Shown here: in pieces, positions 1-8,889 of the stretch
Numbering within the stretch: the first letter of the stretch is position 1
Layout: the number at the start of each line of letters is the position of its first letter
Origin: Vulcanimicrobiota bacterium
GTDB lineage: Bacteria; Vulcanimicrobiota; Vulcanimicrobiia; Vulcanimicrobiales; Vulcanimicrobiaceae
Assembly: GCA_003151115.1 (NCBI GenBank)
Contig: PLWS01000005.1
Location: 124,001-188,000 of the forward strand
Reading direction: 5' to 3'
DNA length: 64,000 nucleotides
Notes under the pieces: model-generated
What the model was told of the DNA's origin: nothing
The model's input: only the letters and a program-made list of their open reading frames with translations
Database searches by the model: none
Made by a program: the position numbers and the translations under genes

Positions 1-396
1 CGTCCGGCCTGCCACGAGCGGCGATGTGCTGAACCGTTTGTCCGACTCGCCGCCGAACCGCAGGCGCACGCGCTGATGCCCGGCGTCGACGATGGACGGC
101 GCTCGTGAAAAGGGAATGACGCTTGCAACGCCCGGCACGCTCTGCTGCACGAGCGCGAGATCGCTGAGTTTGAGCGCGGCCCGGACCACGTTCCCCTGCG
201 AGGCTTTTGGAAAGACGAAGAACGTATTGGCGTTGGTCCCTTTGAAGATGCCGCTGACCGCGCCGGCCATGCCTTGCGCGGCAACTTGCACCGATACGAT
301 GGTCGCCACGCCCACGACCAATCCGATGACCGTCAAAATCGAGCGCGTCCGGTTCGCGAGCAGCACCCGGAATGCTTCAATGAAATAAGCGAACAT
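1..396 (-). CDS. MacB-type ABC transporter permease, partial (C-terminus outside window)
   Basis: This frame is not in the ORF track because it has no stop inside the window. Reading the minus strand from an ATG at 396 gives MFAYFIEAFRVLLANRTRSI, then a first membrane segment (LTVIGLVVGVATIVSV) and the start of a periplasmic MacB_PCD domain. This N-terminus closely parallels that of the next gene (FESIWRNRSRSALSALGMIIG), so the two are tandem paralogous permeases of the FtsX/MacB family. Its ATG overlaps the upstream stop by one base (TGATG), which implies translational coupling. The ATPase subunit may lie beyond base 1. Confidence 0.8.
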   Translation of the reverse strand, partial: MFAYFIEAFRVLLANRTRSILTVIGLVVGVATIVSVQVAAQGMAGAVSGIFKGTNANTFFVFPKASQGNVVRAALKLSDLALVQQSVPGVASVIPFSRAPSIVDAGHQRVRLRFGGESDKRFSTSPLVAGRT

Positions 397-1589
397 CAGC
401 CGCGCAGCGCTTCCACGGGGTCGAGCTTGCCGGCGCGCGCCGCCGGATAAGAACCGAAGCCGATTCCGACGGCCAGTGAAAATCCCGCCGCGATGGCAAT
501 GACCAGCGCCCACGGTACCGGCGCAGCGCCGACGCTTTGCGCGATGACCGGAAGCATGAAGATGACGATCGACACGCCGATGATCGTACCGATCAATCCG
601 CCTCCCAGCGAGAGGAGAGTGGCTTCGATCAAAAATTGGACGGCGATCTCTTGTGCGTTGGCGCCAATCGATTTGCGGATCCCAATCTCGCGCGTTCGCT
701 CGCTTACCGATACGAGCATAATGTTCATGATGCCGACGCCCGCAACGAACAAAGCGACTCCGCCGATAAATGTCAGTCCCACGCCGATGAAGTTGATCAC
801 GTTTACGAATATGGCGTTAAATGCCAGCTGATCTTGCACCGTGTATTCCGCGTGCGGGTGTATGCGTGCCATTGCGGCTTTTACGTCCATGATGACCTGC
901 ACGGGGTTCTGCGAGCGGCTCACGGGCCAAAACTCGATGAAATCGATCGGGCCGGGCGCGATGCGGCGCATCGTCGTGTATGGTATGTAGATCGTTTCGC
1001 CGATCAAACTGCGAAACAGATTGGCCTTAATCGAAACGACGCCGATGACCGTGAGTCGTTGCGTACCCACGTTAATCGTGCGTCCGACCGCACCGCCGTT
1101 TGGGAAAAAGGACTGAGCTGCATCGTGGGAGAGCACTGCAACATTCGCGCCTGCCGCCACGTCGTTCGTATCGAGCAAGCGCCCTGAATCGACGATAAAT
1201 CCCGTCTCCTGTGTCAGTTCGCGCGTAGACTCGACGCTGATGAACGCGCTTTTTCCGCTGACGGTCACGCGGTAGTTACGCTGCTGATAGAACGGGATGG
1301 CGCGTGAAACCGAGCCGGAAGCGTATGACTGCATCAGCGCGGCGTCGCGGTAGTACATCGTGGCCTCGGCCGGATTATTTTGCGATTGGTCGGGCACGAC
1401 GATGAATCCCGGATCGCCTCCGCTCGCGATCGCCTGCTTCATTCCGCCGGATGCGGCTTGGCTCAAGCCGAGAACGGCAATGACCGAGGCGATGCCGATG
1501 ATCATTCCCAACGCGGAAAGGGCCGATCGCGACCGGTTCCGCCAGATGCTTTCGAACGCTTCCGGGATGTAGGCCAGAAAGCGCGACAT
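396..1589 (-). CDS. MacB-type ABC transporter permease (FtsX domain)
   Basis: A 397-aa inner-membrane permease of the MacB/LolC family. It has one N-terminal membrane helix (residues about 20-42), a large periplasmic domain (about 45-260), and three C-terminal helices with the typical FtsX sequence VSERTREIGIRKSIGA. There is no nucleotide-binding domain, unlike E. coli MacB, so an ATPase must be supplied separately. It sits directly behind the MacA-like adaptor (one-base overlap TGATG) and ahead of a second permease. The likely role is tripartite export of a drug, peptide or lipid with MacA and TolC; the substrate is unknown. Confidence 0.88.
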   Translation of the reverse strand: MSRFLAYIPEAFESIWRNRSRSALSALGMIIGIASVIAVLGLSQAASGGMKQAIASGGDPGFIVVPDQSQNNPAEATMYYRDAALMQSYASGSVSRAIPFYQQRNYRVTVSGKSAFISVESTRELTQETGFIVDSGRLLDTNDVAAGANVAVLSHDAAQSFFPNGGAVGRTINVGTQRLTVIGVVSIKANLFRSLIGETIYIPYTTMRRIAPGPIDFIEFWPVSRSQNPVQVIMDVKAAMARIHPHAEYTVQDQLAFNAIFVNVINFIGVGLTFIGGVALFVAGVGIMNIMLVSVSERTREIGIRKSIGANAQEIAVQFLIEATLLSLGGGLIGTIIGVSIVIFMLPVIAQSVGAAPVPWALVIAIAAGFSLAVGIGFGSYPAARAGKLDPVEALRG

Positions 1590-2884
1590 CAGCTCGCCGG
1601 TGTCGCCTTACCCGCCGGCGTCGTCGTGACGTTTTGCCCGTCGTGCAGCAGCGGGTCTTTTGCGGCAACGATCGAGTCACCCGGGAGCAGACCCGACTTC
1701 ACCACGGTCTGCGTATCGTTCTTCGGGCCGGTACCGACGTACGTCTTTACCAGTTTGCGATTGCGAACGACGTACACGTAGGAGCCTTTGCCGTCTTTGT
1801 TGAGCGCCGCGCTCGGAACGACGATGGCGTTGCGTACGTCGGTTGTGAGGATATCGACGTCCACGCTCATACCGTCGCGCAAGAAGCTCGGCGCACCGTC
1901 GAGACGAATCGTCGTTACGACTTGCTTCGCCGTGCTCGATGGGTCGGTCGACTTCGTTGCGACCGGCGCGATTACCGAGACGTAACCGGTAAGCGTGCGT
2001 CCCGGAAAATCCTCGCCGGTGATCTTCGCGCGCTGGCCGGTTCTAACGTTGATGATATCTTGTTCGTCGACTTGCGCCTTCACGATGAATCCGCCGCCGG
2101 CCGCGATGGTGAAGAGCCCTTGACCCGCGGTCACCGGATCGCCCGGACGCAGCTGCGTGAGCGGATCGGCCGGCTGCGAAGCAACGGTTTGGATGGTTCC
2201 GTCGACCGGCGCGGTGATGCGCGTAAATCCGAGTTGCTGCTGATTGGATTGGTTGACGATCGCGGCTTTTTGCGCGGCCGCTTGCGCGTACTGCACGCTG
2301 TTTTGGCCGTAGCCGGTGACCGCGCCGAGTTGCATCTGGCGGAGCGCCTGATCGTACTGCACTTGCGCTTGATCGAGCTTGGCCTTGTCGACGTCGAGCT
2401 GGTTGCGCGGAATCGCCTTGTTGTTGTAGAGGCTGACGTCGGCTTTATAGATGCGCATGGCTTCGTCGAGATTGCTCTTGGCGGTTTGCACCGCTGCCTC
2501 GTAGGAAACTTTGGCGTTTTGTTCGTTGACCCGGGCGGTGCTGATGTTTGCAGCCGCGGAGGTGTAGTCGGCTTGCGAGCCGGCGGCGGTTGCCTGAAGC
2601 GTCGGGTTCACGACGGTCGCGAGCAGTTGCCCGGCAGCGACGTTGTCGCCCGCTTTGACATAAATCTGCTCGAGGTTTCCGGAAATCAGCGCGGGGATCG
2701 TGGCAACCCGGGGACGCTGAACCGTTCCGGTTTCCGGAAGGCTGGTGCTGAACGTCGTCCGCTTCACCGTAGTGACCGTGACCGCGGTCGTCGTGCTCTG
2801 GCCCCGCTGGACAAAAACCCCTATTGCGATGACCAAGACGCCGGCGGCCGCGATGATCAGCAGGTTACGAATGCGTTTGTTCAT
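1589..2884 (-). CDS. MacA/HlyD-type periplasmic adaptor (membrane fusion protein)
   Basis: A 431-aa adaptor anchored by one N-terminal helix (NLLIIAAAGVLVIAIGVFV). A biotinyl-lipoyl half-motif (GNLEQIYVKAGDNVAAGQLL) is followed by an alpha-helical hairpin rich in Ala and Gln (about 105-225), the second lipoyl half (ITAPVDGTIQTV), and beta-barrel and membrane-proximal domains. This order is that of RND/MacA adaptors. It would link the inner-membrane permeases encoded downstream with the TolC-like channel encoded 15 bases upstream. The C-terminal tail is Thr/Pro/Ala-rich. Confidence 0.9.
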   Translation of the reverse strand: MNKRIRNLLIIAAAGVLVIAIGVFVQRGQSTTTAVTVTTVKRTTFSTSLPETGTVQRPRVATIPALISGNLEQIYVKAGDNVAAGQLLATVVNPTLQATAAGSQADYTSAAANISTARVNEQNAKVSYEAAVQTAKSNLDEAMRIYKADVSLYNNKAIPRNQLDVDKAKLDQAQVQYDQALRQMQLGAVTGYGQNSVQYAQAAAQKAAIVNQSNQQQLGFTRITAPVDGTIQTVASQPADPLTQLRPGDPVTAGQGLFTIAAGGGFIVKAQVDEQDIINVRTGQRAKITGEDFPGRTLTGYVSVIAPVATKSTDPSSTAKQVVTTIRLDGAPSFLRDGMSVDVDILTTDVRNAIVVPSAALNKDGKGSYVYVVRNRKLVKTYVGTGPKNDTQTVVKSGLLPGDSIVAAKDPLLHDGQNVTTTPAGKATPAS

Positions 2885-2899
2885 CTTGAGAACTCCGTG

Positions 2900-4294
2900 C
2901 TATAGTCCCGCGACCGCGCTTGGCGCATCATAGATGCCCAGCGCAACGCGCAATTTGATGACCGCTTCGACATAAGCGACGCGGGCGTTGTAGAGGTCGA
3001 TCTGTGAAGACTGCGCCGCTTCTTGCGCTTGCAAGACGTCGCTTATTGCAATGAGCCCGCTCTGGTACTGCAGTTGCGCTACGCGCGCGGATTCCACCGC
3101 GGCCCGCACTTCGCCACCGGCGTACTGCAATTGTGCCTTGGCGGTTTGCGCGGCGCGGTAAGCTTGGCGCACTTCAAGCGCGACCTGGCCGTTGGTCGTG
3201 TCGAGTGCGTTCTGCGCAGCCGCTACCTGCGCGTCGTCGTTTTGGCGTTCGGCCCGGCGCGCGCCGTAATCCCACAGCGGCAGCGAAAACGTGCTGATTG
3301 CTTGCAGCTGCCAGAATCCCGGCGATCCGCGTGGGACTTTAGGCGCTTGACCCGGCGGAAACTGCGAATCGAGCTGCTGCTGCAGCAGCACGGCATTGGT
3401 CGGCGAGAATTGGTTGCCGAAAAACGCCGACATTTGAACCTGCGGAAAAAGTTCGCGATCGAACCCCTTGCGCGTCAGCTGCGCGGCCGACAAATTGGAT
3501 TGCGCGCTGACCACGTCCGGCCGGTTGCCTTGCGCGATCGCGATCAGGCGATCGAGCGGCTCCGGCGGAAGCGGCGGCTGAGCAATTTGCGACGGGATCT
3601 CAAACGCCGTGTCCAGCGGCGCTCCGATCAGCTGCGCCAGCGTTTCTCGCGCATCGGCAGCCTGCGATCGATCGGCAACCAGCGTGGAGCGGCTTTTCTC
3701 TTCGGAAGCTTGCGCCCGCAGCACGTCCACGCCGGCGGCGACGCCGGCGCGTTCCTTGGCTTGCGCAACCGTCAGGAGCACGTGCTGATACGAAACGTCG
3801 GACGCGGCCAGGCGCGCGGTTTCGTCCTTGGTTGCGATGTCGTAGAAATCAGCCGCAACGCTGTTGGCGAGCTGATCGCGAATCCGGCGTAAGTCCGCTT
3901 GCGCGCCCGCTTCCTGCGCCCTCGCAGCAAACGCTTGGAGCGTCGAAAGAAAACCCGTGTCGAACGTGTAGTTCGTTCCGACTTGCGCGGTGTTTTGACT
4001 GAACGTGCGCTGCTGCGAGAGACCGGCGATGGCGAAACTGCCTTGCAGATTGTTCGATTTTTGCGCGTAGTTTTGCAGCTGCCCGGTCAAGTTCGGCAGC
4101 GAAGCCGAATGCAGGCTGATGTATTGCTGATGAAGCTGCGCGACGACGGCCTGCTGCTTGATCACCTGCGGGCTGTGCTCGATTGCATAGCGCACGGTCG
4201 CCGCCAAGTTTAAACCTGCGGCGTCGGCCGAAGCCGGCGCCGCAAGCGAGAGAGTGACCAACGCTGCCGCTATTGCGGAACCGCGAAGACTCAT
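2900..4294 (-). CDS. TolC-family outer membrane efflux protein
   Basis: A 464-aa protein with a Sec signal peptide (MSLRGSAIAAALVTLSLAAPASA) and two related halves of long helices typical of OEP/TolC proteins. Examples are VKQ-type starts such as LNLAATVRYAIEHSPQV and a repeated pattern ending VALEVRQAYRAAQTAKAQL and YQSGLIAISDVLQAQEAAQ. It would form the trimeric outer-membrane exit duct for the MacA/permease set encoded next. Its presence is the strongest sign in the window that the host has an outer membrane. Confidence 0.9.
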   Translation of the reverse strand: MSLRGSAIAAALVTLSLAAPASADAAGLNLAATVRYAIEHSPQVIKQQAVVAQLHQQYISLHSASLPNLTGQLQNYAQKSNNLQGSFAIAGLSQQRTFSQNTAQVGTNYTFDTGFLSTLQAFAARAQEAGAQADLRRIRDQLANSVAADFYDIATKDETARLAASDVSYQHVLLTVAQAKERAGVAAGVDVLRAQASEEKSRSTLVADRSQAADARETLAQLIGAPLDTAFEIPSQIAQPPLPPEPLDRLIAIAQGNRPDVVSAQSNLSAAQLTRKGFDRELFPQVQMSAFFGNQFSPTNAVLLQQQLDSQFPPGQAPKVPRGSPGFWQLQAISTFSLPLWDYGARRAERQNDDAQVAAAQNALDTTNGQVALEVRQAYRAAQTAKAQLQYAGGEVRAAVESARVAQLQYQSGLIAISDVLQAQEAAQSSQIDLYNARVAYVEAVIKLRVALGIYDAPSAVAGL

Positions 4295-4301
4295 CGTTAC
4301 C

Positions 4302-5051
4302 TTACATGAATCCCGCGTTGTGCGCCGCGCCGAACGCTCCGGCAGCCAGCAGCGCGCCGAGCAGCGTAATCAACGCGGCAAATGTCCAGGCGACGCCCGG
4401 AGTCGTTCGCGCTGTAACGCGCAGCATCGTCGCGTTGAGGAATAATCCCCAGAGCGAGAAGATGCTGATGCCGGCGAGGAACGTGACCAGCGCGGGTGAG
4501 GCGTGCGGTGCGAGATATGCTAAACTCGGCATGGCCCGCGCGACATCCATGGTACTGTTAAACGCGTCGGGTCCGCGCAGCATCGTGATGATGCCGACGA
4601 CTATCGATCCGAGGCCGAACGTTGGGACGGCGATGTTCATCGACCCCGCCCACAAGCGTTTGAAATCGGCTTGGCCTTTTCCAACCGCGTTTCCGATCAA
4701 GGTGAACAGCGTGTTGAAGAGTACGATGATGAACAACGTGATGGCAACCGTTATATAGGGGAACACCGACGGCTGTCCCGCCCGCGCGACGATTTCAGCC
4801 TTTTTCTCCGGCGTCAGGTTCGCGAAGAACGAGCTCGTCGCCATCATCTGCTGGGTTGTGGCAACGCCCGCGTGACGCGCCGCAGGTCCCTGCAGATAGG
4901 TTCCAATCAAAAGCAGTACGATCGCGATGAGGCAAGCCCAACCCCAGGTCGGAGCGACTCGCAACGTTTCAAATGCGTCGGACGGCGCCGCTATTGTATT
5001 TATAACGGTAGATAAACCGTTTGCTTTAGCAGCCGGAGCTGAGCTTTCCAT
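4302..5051 (-). CDS. Yip1-family membrane protein
   Basis: A 249-aa polytopic protein with about five membrane helices (for example WACLIAIVLLLIGTYL, ITVAITLFIIVLFNTLFTLIG, LITLLGALLAAGAFGAA). The arrangement fits the bacterial Yip1 domain family, whose function is unclear. ATG 5051 is preceded by a strong Shine-Dalgarno sequence (GGGAGG on the minus strand). It is the first gene of the five-gene efflux run, 7 bases before tolC, so it may help assemble or regulate that exporter. The link to transport comes from context only. Confidence 0.75.
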   Translation of the reverse strand: MESSAPAAKANGLSTVINTIAAPSDAFETLRVAPTWGWACLIAIVLLLIGTYLQGPAARHAGVATTQQMMATSSFFANLTPEKKAEIVARAGQPSVFPYITVAITLFIIVLFNTLFTLIGNAVGKGQADFKRLWAGSMNIAVPTFGLGSIVVGIITMLRGPDAFNSTMDVARAMPSLAYLAPHASPALVTFLAGISIFSLWGLFLNATMLRVTARTTPGVAWTFAALITLLGALLAAGAFGAAHNAGFM

Positions 5052-5144
5052 GGAATCTTCCCTCCCGTTAGAAACGGAACGTCACCGTCCGGCAATACGC
5101 CGTCGGCTCCCGGATTGTTTCACGGACGCGGCGAGCGCCGCCTT

Positions 5145-5405
5145 TTAGGGATGCGGGGACGCGGTAATCTGCCGTTCCACCGCTCGCCTCACGCGGTCGA
5201 GCTGAAGTTCGTGCAATTCTAACAGTTTGAGCTGAAGGATGATGCGCGCGCGGCGCAAGGCGCGGCGGGAGTAGATTTCGATTCCGGGCGCCGGCTGCGC
5301 GAGGATCGGGTGTCCGGAGTGGCGCGAGTGGCGGTGATGGCCCGCCGACGCAGCAAGCAGGCAGAGCGAGGTCAGCGCCAGCGCGGCGCGGTATCGGTCG
5401 AGCAT
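5145..5405 (-). CDS. Small putative secreted protein, unknown function
   Basis: The ORF track begins this frame at 5429, but MLDRYRAALALTSLCLLAAS starting at 5405 is the better start because it gives a hydrophobic signal-like N-terminus. The mature part has a His-rich patch (AGHHRHSRHSGHP) followed by a charged helical region (LQLKLLELHELQLDRVRRAVE). It stands alone between the efflux operon and divergent RNase J. No family is recognised. The His cluster could bind metal, but it could equally be chance coding. Confidence 0.4.
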   Translation of the reverse strand: MLDRYRAALALTSLCLLAASAGHHRHSRHSGHPILAQPAPGIEIYSRRALRRARIILQLKLLELHELQLDRVRRAVERQITASPHP

Positions 5406-5456
5406 GATAGCCTCCGCCGCTCCAATCACGCTCTGCGCCCTTAATGTAAAGATGCG

Positions 5457-7151
5457 GTGAACTCAAACGCGCTAACGGTCCCGGATTCTCCGGCCGGCCC
5501 CTACCTCCGGGTCATTCCGCTTGGCGGCTGCGGCGAGATTGGCCGCAACATGACCGTGATCGAGACCGACCAGGATCTGGTTGTAGTCGACTGCGGCCTG
5601 ATGTTTCCCGACGAAGAGATGTACGGCGTCGACATCGTCATCAACGATTTCACGTATGTGCGCGAGCGCCGCGACAAGTTCCGGGCGCTGCTGGTAACGC
5701 ACGGGCATGAAGATCATATCGGCGGCATCCCCTATCTTTTGCGCGAGTTCAACGTGCCGGTGGTCGGCACGGCGCTGACGATCGCGCTGATCAAAGCAAA
5801 ATCGCGCGATCATAAAATGATCGGCGAAGCGCAGCTCGTCACGGTGAAACCGGGCGATCGCGTGCGCTATGGATCGATCGAAACGGAATTCGTGCACATC
5901 AACCACTCGGTCTCCGGCGCTTGCGCGCTCGCCTTGCGCACGGAGACGGGAACCGTTTTCCACACCGGCGACTTCAAGTTCGATCAAACGCCGATCGACG
6001 GCCGCCCGGCGGATTTTGCGTCCATCGCCCGCATCGGTGACGAGGGCGTGCTCTGCATGCTTTCGGACAGCACCAATGCCGAACGTCCGGGGCACACGCT
6101 TTCGGAAAGAATCGTCGGGGAAGCGTTCACCAACGTATTTTCAAAAGCCAAGGGCCGGATCATCGTCGCTTCGTTTGCGTCCAACGTGCCGCGCATCCAG
6201 CAAGTGATCGATCACGCGATCACGTTCGACCGCAAGATCGCGTTTCTCGGACGATCGCTCACCAACGTCGTGCACTTCGCATCGGAGCTCGGCTACCTGA
6301 ACGTGCCTGCCGATCGGACGATACGCGTGGAAGAGATCGAAGAACTTCCGCCCGAGAAAGTCGTCGTGATGACGACCGGTTCGCAGGGCGAACCGATGAG
6401 CGGGCTTACGCGCATGTCGGTGCGCGATAATCCGCGGCTGAAGATCGTGCCGGGCGACACGGTCGTGATCAGCGCGACGCCGATTCCGGGCAACGAAAAA
6501 GGCGTCTACAAAACGATTGACAACCTGTACCGGCTCGGCGCAATCGTCGTGCACGGCACCGACGGGCGCTCGCACGTCTCCGGGCACGGATCGCAAGAAG
6601 AGCTGCTGCTCATGCTCAACTTGGTGCGCCCGGAGTTTTTCGTTCCGGTGCACGGTGAATACCGCATGCTCGTGCAGCACGGCAAGCTCGCGCAGCGCAC
6701 GGGCGTCGACGCGCGCAGTGTCTTCGTGGTAGAGAACGGCGACGTGCTCGAATTCACGCGCGACTACGCCGACAAGATTGGCAAGACGTACGGCGGCCAC
6801 GTATTCGTCGATGGCTCCGGCGTTGGCGACGTTGGAGAAGCCGTCTTGCGCGACCGTCGTTTACTCGCGGCCGACGGTTTCATGATGGTCGTCGTCGCGA
6901 TCGATAGTGAGGAAGGGCGCGTCATCACCGGCCCCGACATCATCTCGCGCGGCGTTTTTTACATGCCCGATGCGGGCGGCGTGTTGGACGAATTGCGTTC
7001 CGAACTCACGGCGTTGATCCAGGAGGTTTCGGTCGAAGGGATTCGCGACGTCAACACGGTCAAAGAACACATACGCGAAGGATTAGCAAAAGCCATCATG
7101 ACTCGCTATAAGCGGCGGCCCGTTATCGTCCCGGTCGTTATGGAGGTATGA
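5457..7151 (+). CDS. rnj: Ribonuclease J
   Basis: A 564-aa metallo-beta-lactamase/beta-CASP nuclease for 5'-3' exo- and endonucleolytic mRNA decay and rRNA maturation. The Zn motif THGHEDHIGG (H82, H84, D86, H87) is followed by VHINHSVSGA, FHTGDFKFDQ, the beta-CASP domain, and the RNase J signature HVSGHGSQEELLLMLNLVRP with the phosphate-pocket HGEYRML. A C-terminal dimerisation domain completes a length typical of the family. The start is GTG at 5457. Use of RNase J rather than RNase E argues against a proteobacterial host. Confidence 0.95.
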   Translation: MNSNALTVPDSPAGPYLRVIPLGGCGEIGRNMTVIETDQDLVVVDCGLMFPDEEMYGVDIVINDFTYVRERRDKFRALLVTHGHEDHIGGIPYLLREFNVPVVGTALTIALIKAKSRDHKMIGEAQLVTVKPGDRVRYGSIETEFVHINHSVSGACALALRTETGTVFHTGDFKFDQTPIDGRPADFASIARIGDEGVLCMLSDSTNAERPGHTLSERIVGEAFTNVFSKAKGRIIVASFASNVPRIQQVIDHAITFDRKIAFLGRSLTNVVHFASELGYLNVPADRTIRVEEIEELPPEKVVVMTTGSQGEPMSGLTRMSVRDNPRLKIVPGDTVVISATPIPGNEKGVYKTIDNLYRLGAIVVHGTDGRSHVSGHGSQEELLLMLNLVRPEFFVPVHGEYRMLVQHGKLAQRTGVDARSVFVVENGDVLEFTRDYADKIGKTYGGHVFVDGSGVGDVGEAVLRDRRLLAADGFMMVVVAIDSEEGRVITGPDIISRGVFYMPDAGGVLDELRSELTALIQEVSVEGIRDVNTVKEHIREGLAKAIMTRYKRRPVIVPVVMEV

Positions 7152-7157
7152 CTTGTT

Positions 7158-7472
7158 TTGAAAACCCGCAAACAATTTATCGCCGTAGCTGCTGCCGGTG
7201 CGGGCGCGCTGCTGGCAGCTCCCGCGAGCGCACAAACATCACCAATGCCTGCCCCATCGGCGGCGCCCGCGCCTAAGAAGGCGTCGGAGGCCGCGACCGC
7301 ACTGGCGGCGCGCATGCGCGCGTTCGATCCGAAACTTACCGACGAAGAGCTCGCGACGATCGCCGAAGGCATCGACGGCAATCTGCAGATCGGGCGCGGC
7401 CTCAATCCGAAAGGCAAGTCCATTCCGAATTCGGTCGAGCCGGCGACTTCATTTAAGGTGCTTACGTCATGA
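7158..7472 (+). CDS. Small exported protein preceding an amidase
   Basis: A 104-aa product beginning at TTG 7158, 11 bases after a GGAGG that lies in the end of rnj. The N-terminus is a signal peptide (MKTRKQFIAVAAAGAGALLAAPASA), followed by a Pro/Ala-rich linker and a short helical domain (MRAFDPKLTDEELATIAEGI). It overlaps the amidase gene by four bases (ATGA), so the two are probably made together and may work together. I do not recognise the domain; a small partner or chaperone for the amidase is only an inference. Confidence 0.7.
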   Translation: MKTRKQFIAVAAAGAGALLAAPASAQTSPMPAPSAAPAPKKASEAATALAARMRAFDPKLTDEELATIAEGIDGNLQIGRGLNPKGKSIPNSVEPATSFKVLTS

Positions 7473-8872
7473 CCGAAGAGCAGCTGGCATTTTCCGACGC
7501 AACCACACTCGGGTCGCTGATCGCGGCTAAAAAAGTTTCATCCGTCGAACTCACAAAAATGTACCTCGCCCGTTTAGAAAAATACGGGAGAACCTACGGC
7601 GCGGTCGTGACGATCATGCACGACCGTGCGATGCGAGAGGCACGCAGCGCCGACCGCGAGCTAGCGGCTGGAAAATCGCGCGGCCCGTTGCACGGAGTTC
7701 CGTACGGCGTTAAAGACTTGCTCGCCGCCGCCGGAGCGCCGACGACGTGGGGCGCTGCGCCTTACCGCAACCAAGTTTTCAGGTATGACGCGACGGTCGT
7801 GCAGAAATTGCGCGCAGCTGGCGGCGTGCTGTTGGCAAAGCTTGCCATGGTGGAGTTGGCTGGCGGATTCGGTTATGACGATGCCGATGCGTCATTTACC
7901 GGGCCCGGCAGAACGCCGTGGAATCGCGACTACTGGAGCGGCGGATCTTCGAGCGGACCGGGCGCAGCCGTCGCGGCCGGCTTAGTTGGCTTCGCGATCG
8001 GATCCGAAACGAACGGTTCGATCATGGCGCCCGCCGCTTATTGCGGCGTCACGGGATTGCGTCCGACGTACGGGCGCGTGAGCCGCCACGGCGCGATGGC
8101 TCTGATGTGGACGTCGGATAAACTGGGACCGTTGTGCCGCTCCGCGCGCGACTCAGAACTCGTTCTGCGCGCGATCGCGGGACACGATCCCGCGGATCGC
8201 ACCTCGCTCGACGCGCCGTTTCCGAAAGTGCGCGGCCGTAAGCCGAAGATCGGCGTGCTGGCGCGCTCGACCGAGCGCATCATGCCCGCCGTTGCCAACA
8301 ACTTCATGGTTTCGCTCGAAGTGCTGCGCGAATTAGCCGACGTCGTCACCAACGTCGCGCTGCCGCGCGGGAATTACGGCGCGACGTTCGAGGCAATTTT
8401 CAACGGCGAATGCGCTTCGGTTTTTCGCGATCTGGTCGAGAGCGGAAAATCTCGCGAGCTGCAATCCACGGACGATCGCCTGGGCGGCTACCAAGTCTAC
8501 AACGCGCTCGCGGTCGACTACGTCGACGGCATGCGCCGCCGCACGATGCTCAACGAGGCGGTCGGCAAAGCCTTCGCCGGCTACGATGCAATCGTTCATC
8601 CGACACGCTCTACGGTTTCATATCCCGTCGGCATCAAGTTCGAAAAAGCGTATCCCGCAAAATACAACGGCGTGACCGGTTTGGGGAGTCCGGGGAACTT
8701 GGCGGGTCTGCCCGAGATTAGCGTGCCAAATGGTTTCGGCGATCACAACTTGCCGACGGGTCTTGCGATGATGGGGCGCGCGTGGGGCGAGATGCAGATC
8801 ACCCAGATTGCCAAGGCTTATCAGGCGCGCACGAAGTTTCATACGATGCATCCGAAGCTCGTCGTCGTCTAG
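7469..8872 (+). CDS. Amidase signature-family amidohydrolase (GatA-like)
   Basis: A 467-aa enzyme with the Ser-cisSer-Lys apparatus of the amidase signature family: Lys82 in GVPYGVKDLL, the Ser cluster GGSSSGPGAAVAAG (158-171) and the nucleophile region GSETNGSI (Ser184). The canonical GSDTGGS is changed to GSETNGS. It lacks the GatA context (no gatB or gatC nearby), so it is more likely a hydrolase of small amides than the tRNA amidotransferase subunit. It carries no signal peptide although its coupled neighbour does. The substrate cannot be inferred. Confidence 0.88.
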   Translation: MTEEQLAFSDATTLGSLIAAKKVSSVELTKMYLARLEKYGRTYGAVVTIMHDRAMREARSADRELAAGKSRGPLHGVPYGVKDLLAAAGAPTTWGAAPYRNQVFRYDATVVQKLRAAGGVLLAKLAMVELAGGFGYDDADASFTGPGRTPWNRDYWSGGSSSGPGAAVAAGLVGFAIGSETNGSIMAPAAYCGVTGLRPTYGRVSRHGAMALMWTSDKLGPLCRSARDSELVLRAIAGHDPADRTSLDAPFPKVRGRKPKIGVLARSTERIMPAVANNFMVSLEVLRELADVVTNVALPRGNYGATFEAIFNGECASVFRDLVESGKSRELQSTDDRLGGYQVYNALAVDYVDGMRRRTMLNEAVGKAFAGYDAIVHPTRSTVSYPVGIKFEKAYPAKYNGVTGLGSPGNLAGLPEISVPNGFGDHNLPTGLAMMGRAWGEMQITQIAKAYQARTKFHTMHPKLVVV

Positions 8873-8889
8873 ACCGGCCGCCCTAGCGC

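Noticed and set aside
1634-2905. 423-aa plus-strand ORF opposite the adaptor gene
   Set aside because: It is Arg-rich antisense sequence; the minus strand encodes a textbook MacA-type adaptor.
5128-5146. GCGG-CGAGCG-CCGC hairpin followed by TTTT on the plus strand
   Set aside because: It looks like a terminator but no plus-strand gene precedes it, and in the minus direction there is no T-run. Probably chance in GC-rich DNA.
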